DNA of 21,247 bases. Source: Alphaproteobacteria bacterium. GTDB taxonomy: Bacteria > Pseudomonadota > Alphaproteobacteria > UBA828. Positions 1 to 7,247 of this stretch are shown piece by piece (position 1 is the first letter of the stretch; each line of letters opens with the position of its first letter). The notes under the pieces were generated by a model. The model worked only from the letters and a program-made list of their open reading frames with translations, made no database searches and was not told where the DNA came from. The DNA is taken from contig JAJDVB010000229.1 of the NCBI GenBank assembly GCA_022826345.1, positions 1-21,247 of the forward strand, given 5' to 3'. Made by a program: the position numbers and the translations under genes.

Positions 1-219
1 CCGGAATGGGTGCCGAGCTACAATCTGGTGTACAGCCTGGTCTATTCGGCGCGCGGCGACTGCGTGGACAGGGTGTTGGTCGACGGAAACATCCTGATGT
101 AGAACGGCGAGCTCGCCCCCTGGGCCCTCGACGAGGACCACGCCCGCTGCCGCGAGCTGGCGCCGAGGCTGATCGAGCGCGCCAACGTCAAGCCGATCTC
201 GCGCTGGCCGGTGGTGTAG
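1..219 (+). pseudogene. Amidohydrolase (TrzN/AtzA/MTA deaminase-like), 3' end with in-frame stop
   Basis: Reading frame 1 from the window edge gives the end of a metal-dependent amidohydrolase. It has a typical C-terminal pattern: a segment YNLVYSLVYSARGDCVDRVL, then VDGNILM, NGEL, a helical ERANVKP stretch and a final RWPVV before the TAG at 217-219. In this family the 'VDG..LM.(N/D)G.L' strand belongs to the small beta-sandwich composite domain that follows the TIM barrel. Here a TAG codon (100-102) falls between LM and NGEL, and the family-like sequence continues in the same frame on the far side for 38 codons. The gene is therefore interrupted by a single nonsense change, unless this is a base-call error (AAG or CAG would restore it). 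The catalytic part lies upstream of the window, so the substrate cannot be told. Confident about the family, less so about true inactivation. Confidence 0.65.
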
Positions 220-227
220 GGCCGGTC

Positions 228-337
228 CGCCCTTCGATACGCGGCTTCGCCGCTACTCAGGGTGAGGCCTCTGCGGCGGGTGGCAAAGAAGGCACCTCAT
301 CCCGAGTAGGCGCGTAAGCGCCGTATCGAGGGACGCC
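228..337. repeat. Paired palindromic intergenic repeat, copy A
   Basis: Left arm about 228-267 reads CCTTCGATACG, a short hairpin GCGGC-TTC-GCCGC, then CTACTCAGGGTGAGG. Right arm about 295-337 is the reverse complement of the same pattern: CCTCATCCCGAGTAG, a hairpin GGCGC-GTAA-GCGCC, then GTATCGAGGGACG. The arms are separated by about 27 bases and could pair into one long structure. The copy lies between the convergent ends of the amidohydrolase remnant and the TPR gene, where it could act as a bidirectional terminator; this is inference. Confidence 0.8.
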
Positions 338-342
338 GATCG

Positions 343-837
343 TCACTCCTCCTTGCCCGCCTTGGCCTTGTAGGCGGCGATCGCGTCCTTGAGCTCGGTG
401 TATTCCTCGCAGCCGAACAGACAGGCCTTGTCGAGAACGGCGAGGCGCTCCTCGGCCTTGGCGAGGTCGCCGAGCACGAGGTAGAGCTCGCCCAGATACT
501 CGTTCGCACCCCGGTGCCTGGGCGCGATCCGGAGCGCGATCCCGTAGTGCTTCAGCGCCGCGTCGTATTGCTTCAGATGGCGCAGCGCATAGCCGAGATA
601 GTTGTGGACGTCGGGGTTGTCGGGCTCCTTCGCCTCGGCCTTGCGGAGGAACGGCAGGGCGTCGGCGAACTTCTCCGCCTCGATCAGCTCCGCCGCCTTC
701 GCGTAAGCCGGGTTCCGCGGCGCGGTCTCCTGCGGGTCGCTGTCCGGCGCGGCCGTCGACGGCCCCGCCGCGACCGCGGCGCAAACCAGCAAGACGGCCA
801 GCCCCGACGCCCAATGTCCCAATCCGGCCCGTTTCAT
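343..837 (-). CDS. Secreted tetratricopeptide repeat protein
   Basis: 164-residue protein beginning MKRAGLGHW with a Sec-type signal peptide (residues 1 to about 30: basic start, hydrophobic core, then small residues GPSTAA), so it should be exported to the periplasm. About three tetratricopeptide units follow: residues 43-76, 77-110 (clear, with NYLGYALRHLKQYDAAL and a closing P) and 111-144. The third ends in CLFGC (C139, C143), a pair that could form a disulfide in the periplasm. TPR folds hold protein partners, and no enzymatic role is suggested. The frame is open upstream to 1029, but the start at 837 is preferred because it gives a proper signal peptide and has a GGGATGGGACG stretch just before the ATG. 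It is divergent from the dioxygenase operon across 112 bases. No link to the catabolic genes is evident. Confidence 0.85.
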   Translation of the reverse strand: MKRAGLGHWASGLAVLLVCAAVAAGPSTAAPDSDPQETAPRNPAYAKAAELIEAEKFADALPFLRKAEAKEPDNPDVHNYLGYALRHLKQYDAALKHYGIALRIAPRHRGANEYLGELYLVLGDLAKAEERLAVLDKACLFGCEEYTELKDAIAAYKAKAGKEE

Positions 838-949
838 CGTCCCATCCCGATCGTCGACACGCACCGTCGATGATGCGTCGCCCGCGCATTGCGTGTCACG
901 CGGAATCGGGCCACCATCCGGCCGGCGCCTCTCCAGCGGAGGATCGAAG

Positions 950-2233
950 ATGACCGCCCCCCGCCGCACCGGGCTCGACATACGATGGACTTCGGAGGAC
1001 AGCACCCGGGTGCCGTTCGAGGTGTTCAACGACCGTTCGCTCTACGACATCGAGCTCGAACGCGTCTTCGGCGGCGGACACTGGCAGTATCTCGCGCTGG
1101 AGCAGGAAATCCCGAACGAGGGCGATTACGCGACGACCTATTTCGGGGAACGGCGCATCGTGGTCGCGCGGGGCAAGGGAGGCGCGGTCCACGCCTTCGA
1201 AAACCGCTGCGCCCATCGCGGCGCGCAGGTCGTCACCCGGCTGCGCGGCAATGCGAGCCAGTTCAACTGCCCCTATCACATGTGGTGCTACGACCATGCG
1301 GGGAATCTGCTCGCGGTGCCGCAGCAGAAGGGCGTCAAGGGCAAGGGCGGCATGCCGGACGACTTCGAGGTCGCGGGGCGCGGCATGCGGAAGCTCAGGA
1401 CCGCGACCTTCCGCGGGCTGGTGTTCGGCTGCTTCGCCGATGACGCTCCGCCGCTGGAGGACTATCTCGGCCCGGTCGCGATGCGCCATATCGAGCGCAT
1501 CACCCGCCGGCCGATCCGCATCCTCGGCTACTACCGGCAGGTCGTGGAAGCGAACTGGAAACTCTACGCCGAGAACACGCGCGACCCCTACCACGCGCCG
1601 CTGCTGCATCTGTTCCATGTCAGCTTCGGCATCCAGACCCCGGCGATGACCGGCGGGACCTATCTCGACGCCGACGGCAAGAACAACTGCATCCACGTCG
1701 AGACCGACCCGGACGACGCCAAGGACCACGCGCTGCTGGTCGAGCAGTACAAGACCAACACCAAATACCGCCCGGACTACGCGCTCAGGGATCCGCGCAT
1801 CATCGGCACCGAGAAATCGCTCGGCGACAACACCACGACGGTGATCCTCTCGATCTTCCCTTCGCTGGTCGTCGCCCAGGTCGACAACGCCTTCCAGATC
1901 CGCCACGTCCGCCCCAAAGGGCCCGAGAAGTTCGAGATCTACTGGACCTATTTCGGTTACGAAGGCGGCACCGAGAGCGAGTACGAGGACAAGCTCCGGC
2001 TCGCCAACATGATCGGCCCGGCCGGCTATATCTCGATGGAGGACGGCGAGGCCGCGCGGCTGGTCCAGCAGGGCACGCGGACCCAGTCCGGCGAGCACTC
2101 GTTCATCGAGATGGGCGGGCGCGGCCCGGTCGGGGACCGGGACACGCTGGCCCAGGAGGTCGCGATCCGCGGCTTCTGGCAGTACTACCGCAGGGTGATG
2201 GGGTTCGACGGGGCGGCCGCCAATGGCGGATGA
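950..2233 (+). CDS. Rieske non-heme iron ring-hydroxylating dioxygenase, alpha subunit
   Basis: 427-residue catalytic subunit that would insert oxygen into an aromatic acid or similar ring. The N-terminal Rieske domain carries the [2Fe-2S] ligands C87-x-H89 and C107-x2-H110 (NRCAHRG, CPYHMW). The C-terminal catalytic domain has the bridging Asp D212 and iron ligands H215 and H220 (RDPYHAPLLH), plus a late carboxylate, most likely D365 in SMEDGEAARL. All catalytic positions are intact. The GVKGKGGMP segment recalls anthranilate- and salicylate-type oxygenases, but substrate cannot be assigned. Start chosen at 950 because GGAGG (938-942) lies 7 bases ahead; an ATG at 893 in frame is less likely. 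The gene overlaps its beta subunit by 11 bases, which implies coupled translation. No reductase or ferredoxin gene is nearby, so electron-transfer partners must be encoded elsewhere. Confidence 0.93.
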   Translation: MTAPRRTGLDIRWTSEDSTRVPFEVFNDRSLYDIELERVFGGGHWQYLALEQEIPNEGDYATTYFGERRIVVARGKGGAVHAFENRCAHRGAQVVTRLRGNASQFNCPYHMWCYDHAGNLLAVPQQKGVKGKGGMPDDFEVAGRGMRKLRTATFRGLVFGCFADDAPPLEDYLGPVAMRHIERITRRPIRILGYYRQVVEANWKLYAENTRDPYHAPLLHLFHVSFGIQTPAMTGGTYLDADGKNNCIHVETDPDDAKDHALLVEQYKTNTKYRPDYALRDPRIIGTEKSLGDNTTTVILSIFPSLVVAQVDNAFQIRHVRPKGPEKFEIYWTYFGYEGGTESEYEDKLRLANMIGPAGYISMEDGEAARLVQQGTRTQSGEHSFIEMGGRGPVGDRDTLAQEVAIRGFWQYYRRVMGFDGAAANGG

Positions 2234-2696
2234 CAAGACGGTCTTCGCCATCCTCGACCTCTACAGCGACTACGCCCTCTGCCTCGACGAGCGCCGCTTC
2301 GAAGACTGGCCGGGATATTTTTCCGAGTCCTGCCACTACGAGGTCCAGTCCCGGGAGAACTGGGATCTCGACCTGCCGGGCGCGCTGATCTTCTGCGATT
2401 CGCGCGGCGCGGTGGAGGACCGCGTGACGGTTCTCAGGGACACCCTCACCTACCCATACCTCCACATCCGGCACCTGATCGCCAACGTGCGCGTGCACGG
2501 CGAGCGGGAAGGGGTATTCGAGACGTCGGCGAGCTACCTCATCCTCCACTCCACCGAGGAAGGCGAGACCCGGATCTACTCGACCGGCAAGTACCAGGAC
2601 GAGATCGTCTTCGAGGCCGGCCGTCCCCGCTTCCGCAAGAAGATCGTCATCGCCGACACGTTCGCCATCGACAACCTGCTCGCCGTGCCACTCTGA
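2223..2696 (+). CDS. Ring-hydroxylating dioxygenase, beta subunit
   Basis: 157 residues, the usual size for the small structural subunit of alpha3-beta3 Rieske oxygenases (NTF2/SnoaL-like cone fold). Typical features are the early helix with YALCLDERRFEDWPGYF, the central HIRHLIANVRV strand and a C-terminal strand pair ending KKIVIADTFAIDNLL. The subunit carries no catalytic metal site; it supports trimer assembly and can affect substrate range. The start ATG at 2223 lies inside the end of the alpha gene (11-base overlap), so both are made from one message. Its stop is only 10 bases from the end of the minus-strand amidohydrolase gene, with no clear terminator in the gap. Having a beta subunit places the enzyme among the anthranilate/biphenyl-type rather than the alpha-only oxygenases. 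Confidence 0.9.
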   Translation: MADDKTVFAILDLYSDYALCLDERRFEDWPGYFSESCHYEVQSRENWDLDLPGALIFCDSRGAVEDRVTVLRDTLTYPYLHIRHLIANVRVHGEREGVFETSASYLILHSTEEGETRIYSTGKYQDEIVFEAGRPRFRKKIVIADTFAIDNLLAVPL

Positions 2697-2706
2697 TCCG
2701 TCGGGC

Positions 2707-3774
2707 TCAAGCCAGCTGATAGAACTCGATCATGTTGTTGTAGAGCAGGTTCCGCTTGACCGCCTCGCTGTAGTCGTTCGAGTCGATGAACTCGGGGAGC
2801 TCGGTGGTCAGGTCCTCCTCGGTCGGCTCGTGCGGATAGTCGGAGGCATAGAGGATCCTCTCGGAGCCCATCGCGTCGATGGCGTATTTGAGGCCGCGCT
2901 CGCCGAGCTCCATCGCGACCCAGAAATTGTCGCCCTCGCGGATATAGTCCGACGGGCGCTTGCCGAGCCGGTTCCTGGCGGCGGCGCCGAAGATCGAATC
3001 GTACTCGTAATCCATCCGGTCCATCATGAACGGCACCCAGGTGCAGCCGCCCTCCAGAAACGCGATGCGAAGCCCAGGCCAGCGGTCGAAGACGCCCGAG
3101 AAGACGATGTCGGTGAGGTGGATCATCAGCGGGAACGGGTGTTCCAGCGTGTGCACCTTGACGAACTCGGTGAAGTGGTCGAACCCGAGCCCGCGGCTGG
3201 GCGCGCCGTGGATGGCGAGCGGCATGTTGTGTTTCTCCGCCGCCTCGAAGATCGGCGAGAAGAAATCGTCGCCGTAGGTCTTGCCGAGGATCGTCATCGA
3301 CGGCAGCACGCAGGCCGGAAAGCGCACCCGGTCGGTCTTGCAGCGCGCGATCTCGGCGGCCGCCGCTTCGGGATCCTGAACCGCCAGCATGCCGGCGCCG
3401 TAAAGCCGCTCGTCCTGGCTGGTGTAGCGGGCTTCGAGCCAGTTGTTGTAGGCGGTCGCGGTCGCGACGGCCCACTCGACGTCCGAGATGAGCCCGGCGG
3501 CGAGTCCGGCCGTGGGATAAAGCACCGTCCCCTCGATCCCGATCACGTCGACCATCTCGCGCCACACCTCGGCGTCGGTGTGAACGTATTTGCGATTCGC
3601 GTCCTCGGTGCTGTTGATCACGCCGCGCGACCAGCCGTCGAGGCTCGGAAAGATCCCGTAGGTCCGCTGCATCCGAATGTTCTTGAAGCGGCCTTCGTAA
3701 TGCTCAAGCAGCTCGTCGTCGTTCTCGAGCACGTGCCCGTCGCCGTCGAAGACCGGAAAGGGGTGTTTCGCCAT
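2707..3774 (-). CDS. ACMSD-type amidohydrolase (amidohydrolase_2 family)
   Basis: 355-residue TIM-barrel metal enzyme of the COG2159 group, which contains decarboxylases and hydratases of aromatic acids and ring-cleavage products as well as hydrolases. Visible metal-site elements are FDGDGHVLE (D12, H14), LAIHG (H189), MIHLTDIVFSGVFDRWPGLR (H219) and ASDYPHEP (D312, H315). The barrel-strand segment IAFLEGG is typical. Start at 3774 is supported by AAGGAG about 9 bases ahead; the frame is open to 3945 but that extension is low-complexity and crosses the repeat. The first ligand pair is D-x-H rather than the H-x-H of classical ACMSD, as in many members of the broader group. Its placement back to back with a ring dioxygenase fits decarboxylation or hydrolysis of an aromatic or ring-opened acid, but the reaction is not determined. 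Confidence 0.85.
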   Translation of the reverse strand: MAKHPFPVFDGDGHVLENDDELLEHYEGRFKNIRMQRTYGIFPSLDGWSRGVINSTEDANRKYVHTDAEVWREMVDVIGIEGTVLYPTAGLAAGLISDVEWAVATATAYNNWLEARYTSQDERLYGAGMLAVQDPEAAAAEIARCKTDRVRFPACVLPSMTILGKTYGDDFFSPIFEAAEKHNMPLAIHGAPSRGLGFDHFTEFVKVHTLEHPFPLMIHLTDIVFSGVFDRWPGLRIAFLEGGCTWVPFMMDRMDYEYDSIFGAAARNRLGKRPSDYIREGDNFWVAMELGERGLKYAIDAMGSERILYASDYPHEPTEEDLTTELPEFIDSNDYSEAVKRNLLYNNMIEFYQLA

Positions 3775-3870
3775 GCCGCGCGGCTCCTTCTTGTGGCCCC
3801 CGCCGGGCCGGTGGATCGGCGCGAAAAGCGTGGCATCCCGTGGCCGCCGAGGCAAGCCGGACGCGGGCCG

Positions 3871-3971
3871 GTCCTTCGATACGCCCGCCTGCGGCGGGCT
3901 ACTCAGGATGAGGGATTTATTTGAGGCATACCCACCTATCCTCATCCCGAATAGCCCCCGTGGGGGCCGCC
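3871..3971. repeat. Paired palindromic intergenic repeat, copy B
   Basis: Left arm 3871-3913 reads GTCCTTCGATACG, stem CCCGCC-TGC-GGCGGG, then CTACTCAGGATGAGG. Right arm about 3939-3971 reads ATCCTCATCCCGAATAG, stem CCCCC-GTG-GGGGG, then diverges; the GTATCGAAGG end present in copies A and C is missing. The stem sequences differ from those of copies A and C but remain paired. It lies in the 225-base gap (3775-3999) between two same-strand genes, so here it cannot be only a convergent terminator. Apart from this repeat the gap shows only the ribosome-binding site of the downstream gene. Confidence 0.75.
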
Positions 3972-3999
3972 TTGCCCCAGCTTGCCCCCCTCGCCCGCA

Positions 4000-4797
4000 T
4001 CACGGCGTCAGCGGGGCGAGGAATTCGATCACCGCTTCGTTGAACGCGTCGGGGATTTCCCACAGGAAGCCGTGGCCGCCGTTCTCCAGGACGCGCAGCG
4101 TGGCGTTCGGGATGCCGTCGAGCATCGCCTGCTGGTCCGACACGGGATTGAGCCATTCCCGATCCCCCATCAGCACCAGCGTCGGCGCGGCGATCCGACC
4201 GAGTATGGGGACCGAGTCGTGATTCTCGATCGCCTCGACGTGCCCCCGATAGGCGTGGATCGCCATGGGTTCGAGGGCGGGCTCGCCAAGCCGGTCGGTA
4301 AGCGTGTCGAGATGCTCGTCGAAGAATTCGTGGGTAAACGAGATCAGCGGGCCGAACGCGGCCGCCGCCTCCGGACCGTAGGTCTCGTAGAGCCAGGCCG
4401 AGGCGCGCAGGCTGTAGAGGTTGAGCGCGTTGGCCTTCGCCGCCGAGGCGGCGAGGATCAGGGCGGAGATCCGGTCGGGATAGCGCGCGGCCATGTCCTG
4501 GCCGACCCGCCCGCCCATCGAATAGCCGAGAACGTGCGCCCGCTCGACCCCCAGCCGGTCGAGGAGGCCGATCGCGTCGTCGGCGAATTGCGGGATGGCA
4601 TAGCCGCCCGCGGGCGCCTCCGATTCGCCGGAGCCCCGGTGATCCACGGCGACGGTCCGGAACTTCTCCGAGAAGACCGGTATCTGGTTGGCCCAGGCAT
4701 CGAGCCCGTCGCCGAAGCCCATCAGCAGGAGCAGCGGATGGCCCTCCCCCCACTCCTCGTAGTTCAGCGACACCCCGTTTACGACGGCATGCGGCAT
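4000..4797 (-). CDS. Alpha/beta hydrolase
   Basis: 265-residue single-domain alpha/beta hydrolase with a complete triad: nucleophile S93 in GYSMGG, acid D212 in MGDREWLNP, and H242 in GGHGFLWEIP. The oxyanion-hole region LLLMGFGDGLDAW and the DHRGSGES turn are typical of the group containing ring-fission product hydrolases, 3-oxoadipate enol-lactonase and epoxide hydrolases. A cytoplasmic enzyme is expected, as no signal peptide is present. Its ATG begins one base after the stop of the upstream flavin monooxygenase gene, so the two are translationally coupled and probably act in sequence, for example hydrolysing an ester, lactone or C-C bond made by the oxygenase. The exact substrate cannot be read from sequence. 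Confidence 0.88.
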   Translation of the reverse strand: MPHAVVNGVSLNYEEWGEGHPLLLLMGFGDGLDAWANQIPVFSEKFRTVAVDHRGSGESEAPAGGYAIPQFADDAIGLLDRLGVERAHVLGYSMGGRVGQDMAARYPDRISALILAASAAKANALNLYSLRASAWLYETYGPEAAAAFGPLISFTHEFFDEHLDTLTDRLGEPALEPMAIHAYRGHVEAIENHDSVPILGRIAAPTLVLMGDREWLNPVSDQQAMLDGIPNATLRVLENGGHGFLWEIPDAFNEAVIEFLAPLTP

Positions 4798-4798
4798 G

Positions 4799-5797
4799 TC
4801 AGCCCCTCCCGATATGCGGAAACACGTCCTCGACCAGCCGCCGCCCCATCTCGGCGCGGTCGGGGCCCAGCAGGAAGACGTTGATATGCTCGATGCCTAG
4901 CGCGGCGATCCGGTTGAGCCGGTCGATCCAGACCTCCGGCGGGCCGCCGACGGTGAAGGCGTCGATCATGTCGTCGGTGACGAAATCCATCGCCGCCCTC
5001 GCCTGGTCGAAATGGCCGCCGGCATAGGCCGCGCGGATGTTCTCGATCCGCTCCTCTTCAACGCCCGCGATCTCGGCGTATTGACGCGAGGTCTGGGGAA
5101 ACCACGCGGCCATCGGGCGGCAAAGCGCCCGCGCCGCCGCCGTATCGTCCTGGAGAGAGCCGTAGACGGTGCAGCCGATATCCAGCGCATCCGGATCGCG
5201 CCCGGCCTCCTCCGCCCCTTCGCGGATCCGCTCCATCGCGTAGCGCACGCAGTCCTCGTGGACGCCGGCGAGAAACAGGACGCCGTCGGCAAGCTCGCCG
5301 CCCATCCGCAGCATGCGCGGCCCGGATGCCGCCAGATAGAGGGGCAGCGGCACCGGCAGATCGAAGCAAAGGCGCGCGGAATCCAGCGTGAACGTCTCGC
5401 CCTCGCGCGTCACCGTCTCGCCTGCTTCCAGGGCGCGGATAACCTCGATCATTTCGCGCACGACGGCGACGCGCGCCATGGGATAGCCGAGCTCCATCAC
5501 CGGCCTGTCGCCGGTTGCGACGGCGACGATCCCGCGCCCGCCGGACAGCTCGTGGATCGTCGCCATGGCGTTCAGGTTGATCGCCGGGTGCCTCGTATAG
5601 GGGTGGGTGCAGTTGGGCCCGATCCTGAGATTCTCCGAGGCCAGCGCGGCGACGGTGAGGTAGCTGTAGACATCGCGCGCGTGCAGCGAGGAATCGCACA
5701 CCCAGAGATAGTCGCACCCGCCGCCGTCGGCGATCTCGACCAGCCGGCGGAACCGGTCCGGCGGCTCGACCGCCATCGTCGTCATCCCGAAACGCAT
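4799..5797 (-). CDS. Luciferase-like (LLM class) flavin-dependent oxidoreductase
   Basis: 332 residues of the bacterial-luciferase TIM-barrel family, which use FMN or F420 for monooxygenation or hydride transfer. Family marks are the N-terminal MRFGMTTM strand, YLWVCDSSLHARDVYSYLTV, the LRIGPNCTHPYTRHP segment, the ELSGGRGIVAVATGD turn and PLYLAASGPRMLRMGGELAD. The C-terminal VGGPPEVWIDRLNRIAALGI motif is that of the methylene-tetrahydromethanopterin-reductase-like branch. The cofactor cannot be told from sequence; FMN would be the default in a proteobacterium. ATG at 5797 is preceded by GGGGAGGGG about 9 bases ahead. It is the first gene of a minus-strand group and is coupled to the alpha/beta hydrolase by a one-base gap. 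The 262-base region upstream, shared with the M20 gene, contains repeat copy C. Confidence 0.87.
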   Translation of the reverse strand: MRFGMTTMAVEPPDRFRRLVEIADGGGCDYLWVCDSSLHARDVYSYLTVAALASENLRIGPNCTHPYTRHPAINLNAMATIHELSGGRGIVAVATGDRPVMELGYPMARVAVVREMIEVIRALEAGETVTREGETFTLDSARLCFDLPVPLPLYLAASGPRMLRMGGELADGVLFLAGVHEDCVRYAMERIREGAEEAGRDPDALDIGCTVYGSLQDDTAAARALCRPMAAWFPQTSRQYAEIAGVEEERIENIRAAYAGGHFDQARAAMDFVTDDMIDAFTVGGPPEVWIDRLNRIAALGIEHINVFLLGPDRAEMGRRLVEDVFPHIGRG

Positions 5798-5833
5798 CGT
5801 CAGCGCCCCTCCCCGGTGCCGCGCCGGCGCGGC

Positions 5834-5943
5834 GTCCCTTGATACGCGGCTTCGCCGCTACTCGGGATGAGGAGACTTATTGGCCGCGCCCCACAACCCA
5901 TCCCTCACCCTGAGTAGCGGCGAAGCCGCGTATCGAAGGGCGC
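5834..5943. repeat. Paired palindromic intergenic repeat, copy C
   Basis: The most complete copy. Left arm 5834-5873 reads GTCCCTTGATACG, stem GCGGC-TTC-GCCGC, then CTACTCGGGATGAGG. Right arm about 5901-5943 reads CCCTCACCCTGAGTAG, stem CGGC-GAA-GCCG, then CGTATCGAAGGGCGC. It lies in a divergent gap between the flavin monooxygenase and M20 genes, so termination is not its only possible role. The rest of that gap (5944-6047) shows no convincing promoter. Confidence 0.8.
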
Positions 5944-6059
5944 GCCTCAGCCGTGTCGGCGGTTTCAAGCGAGACGGTCACGTTCTAGCGGCGCGGAAAT
6001 ACGGATGCAACGCGGTCCCCGGCTCCGCATAATCGCTCCGGGCCAACGGGGAGCCGACG

Positions 6060-7247
6060 ATGCAGACGGAATTGGTGGAACGCGTGACAGGCGCGCTCGA
6101 CGATGCGCTCTCGACCGACGTCACCCAGGAGCTGGTACGGACCGACAGCACATGCGGCAAGGAAGCCGTCCTCGCCGCCGAGCTGGAGGAGCGCATCCGG
6201 GCGATCGGCGTCGGCAGAGTGTGGCGCGAGGAGGTCTTCGACGGACGGTCGAACACGCTCTGGGAGGTCGACAGCGGCAGACCCGGCCCGCATCTCCTGT
6301 TCACCGGCCATCTCGACACCAAGCCGGTCTGCGAGGGCTGGACCCGCGACCCGTTCGACGGCGCCATCGAGGACGGCCGCATGTTCGGCCACGGCGTGAT
6401 GGACATGAAGGCCGGGCTCGGCTGTCAGGTCGGCGCGATCAAGACGATCCTCGATTCCGGGATCGACTTCTCCGGCAGGATTACATTCGCCGCGGTCTGC
6501 GACCATATGGGCGACCAGACGGGGAGCATCGACCTTTTCCGACGCCACAGCTTCGATCACTGCATCCTCGGCGAGCTGACCGGGATGGAGATCTATGTCG
6601 CCCATCGCGGGCGCTACTATTTCGACATCTCCACGATCGGCCTCTCCGCTCACACCTGCCACAAGGACCTCGCGGTCAACGCCATCGAGAAGATGCTGCC
6701 GGTGGCGGACGAGATTTCGAAGCTTCGACATTTCCCGGACATAGACGAGAAAATGAAAGCGCTCGTCGGGCCCGAGCTCTACATCGCGGTCGGACGAATC
6801 TTCGGTGGCCTGTTCCCGGGCGGACCGTCGATGATCCCCGACCGATGCACGATCCGCGTCGACACGAGGCCGCAGCCGGGCGTCCCCCTGGAGGAGGTCC
6901 GGGCGCTGATCGAAGGAGCGATCGAGCGCGCCACGGAACGCGACCCGGAGATCCGGGTGGAGCTGGAAGTCGCGGACGAGAAGAATTCCTTCATGGTCCC
7001 GACCGACGCGCCGGTGGTCCGCTGCCTCGCCTCGGCGTGGGAGATGGTGATGGGCAGGCCGCCGGTCTTCGTCGGCGGTTCCTGGCTCGGCGACACGGCG
7101 AGCTTCGGCAACCTGTGCGAAACCGTGATCTTCGGCCCCGGCGGCGAGCCCGTCTACCAGCCGGACGAGTCGCTCGCGCTCGCCGACATCGAGACGGCGA
7201 CCAAGATCAACGCGCTCGCCGCGCTCAACCTGCTGGGCGGGGCATGA
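6060..7247 (+). CDS. M20/ArgE-DapE family hydrolase with altered metal site
   Basis: 395 residues with the two-domain M20 fold: catalytic domain (about 1-180 and 290-395) and an inserted dimerisation domain. The first metal motif is intact (TGHLDT, H84 and D86), as are the bridging Asp (GVMDMKAG, D115) and the lid-domain His (GLSAHTCHK, H198). However, the DEE motif that normally supplies the catalytic base and a metal ligand reads D148-H149-M150 (AAVCDHMGDQTGS). The late ligand His in 'FGPGG..H.PDE' is Tyr365 (EPVYQPDE). E172 in LGELTG is retained. Family members cleave amide, carbamoyl or peptide bonds of small substrates such as acetylornithine or succinyl-diaminopimelate; this one may use one metal, another reaction, or be non-catalytic. 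GGGGAG (6048-6053) lies 6 bases before ATG. It overlaps the amidase gene by ATGA. Confidence 0.85.
   Translation: MQTELVERVTGALDDALSTDVTQELVRTDSTCGKEAVLAAELEERIRAIGVGRVWREEVFDGRSNTLWEVDSGRPGPHLLFTGHLDTKPVCEGWTRDPFDGAIEDGRMFGHGVMDMKAGLGCQVGAIKTILDSGIDFSGRITFAAVCDHMGDQTGSIDLFRRHSFDHCILGELTGMEIYVAHRGRYYFDISTIGLSAHTCHKDLAVNAIEKMLPVADEISKLRHFPDIDEKMKALVGPELYIAVGRIFGGLFPGGPSMIPDRCTIRVDTRPQPGVPLEEVRALIEGAIERATERDPEIRVELEVADEKNSFMVPTDAPVVRCLASAWEMVMGRPPVFVGGSWLGDTASFGNLCETVIFGPGGEPVYQPDESLALADIETATKINALAALNLLGGA

Noticed and set aside
100..102. Programmed read-through or a non-standard amino acid at the TAG
   Set aside because: No supporting context or structure is visible and the family has an ordinary residue here; nonsense mutation or base error is simpler.
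838..949. Promoter between the TPR gene and the dioxygenase
   Set aside because: A divergent promoter region is expected here, but no convincing -35/-10 pair or operator dyad could be picked out by eye.
228..5943. CRISPR array
   Set aside because: The repeats are isolated, kilobases apart and palindromic in pairs, with no regular spacers or cas genes.
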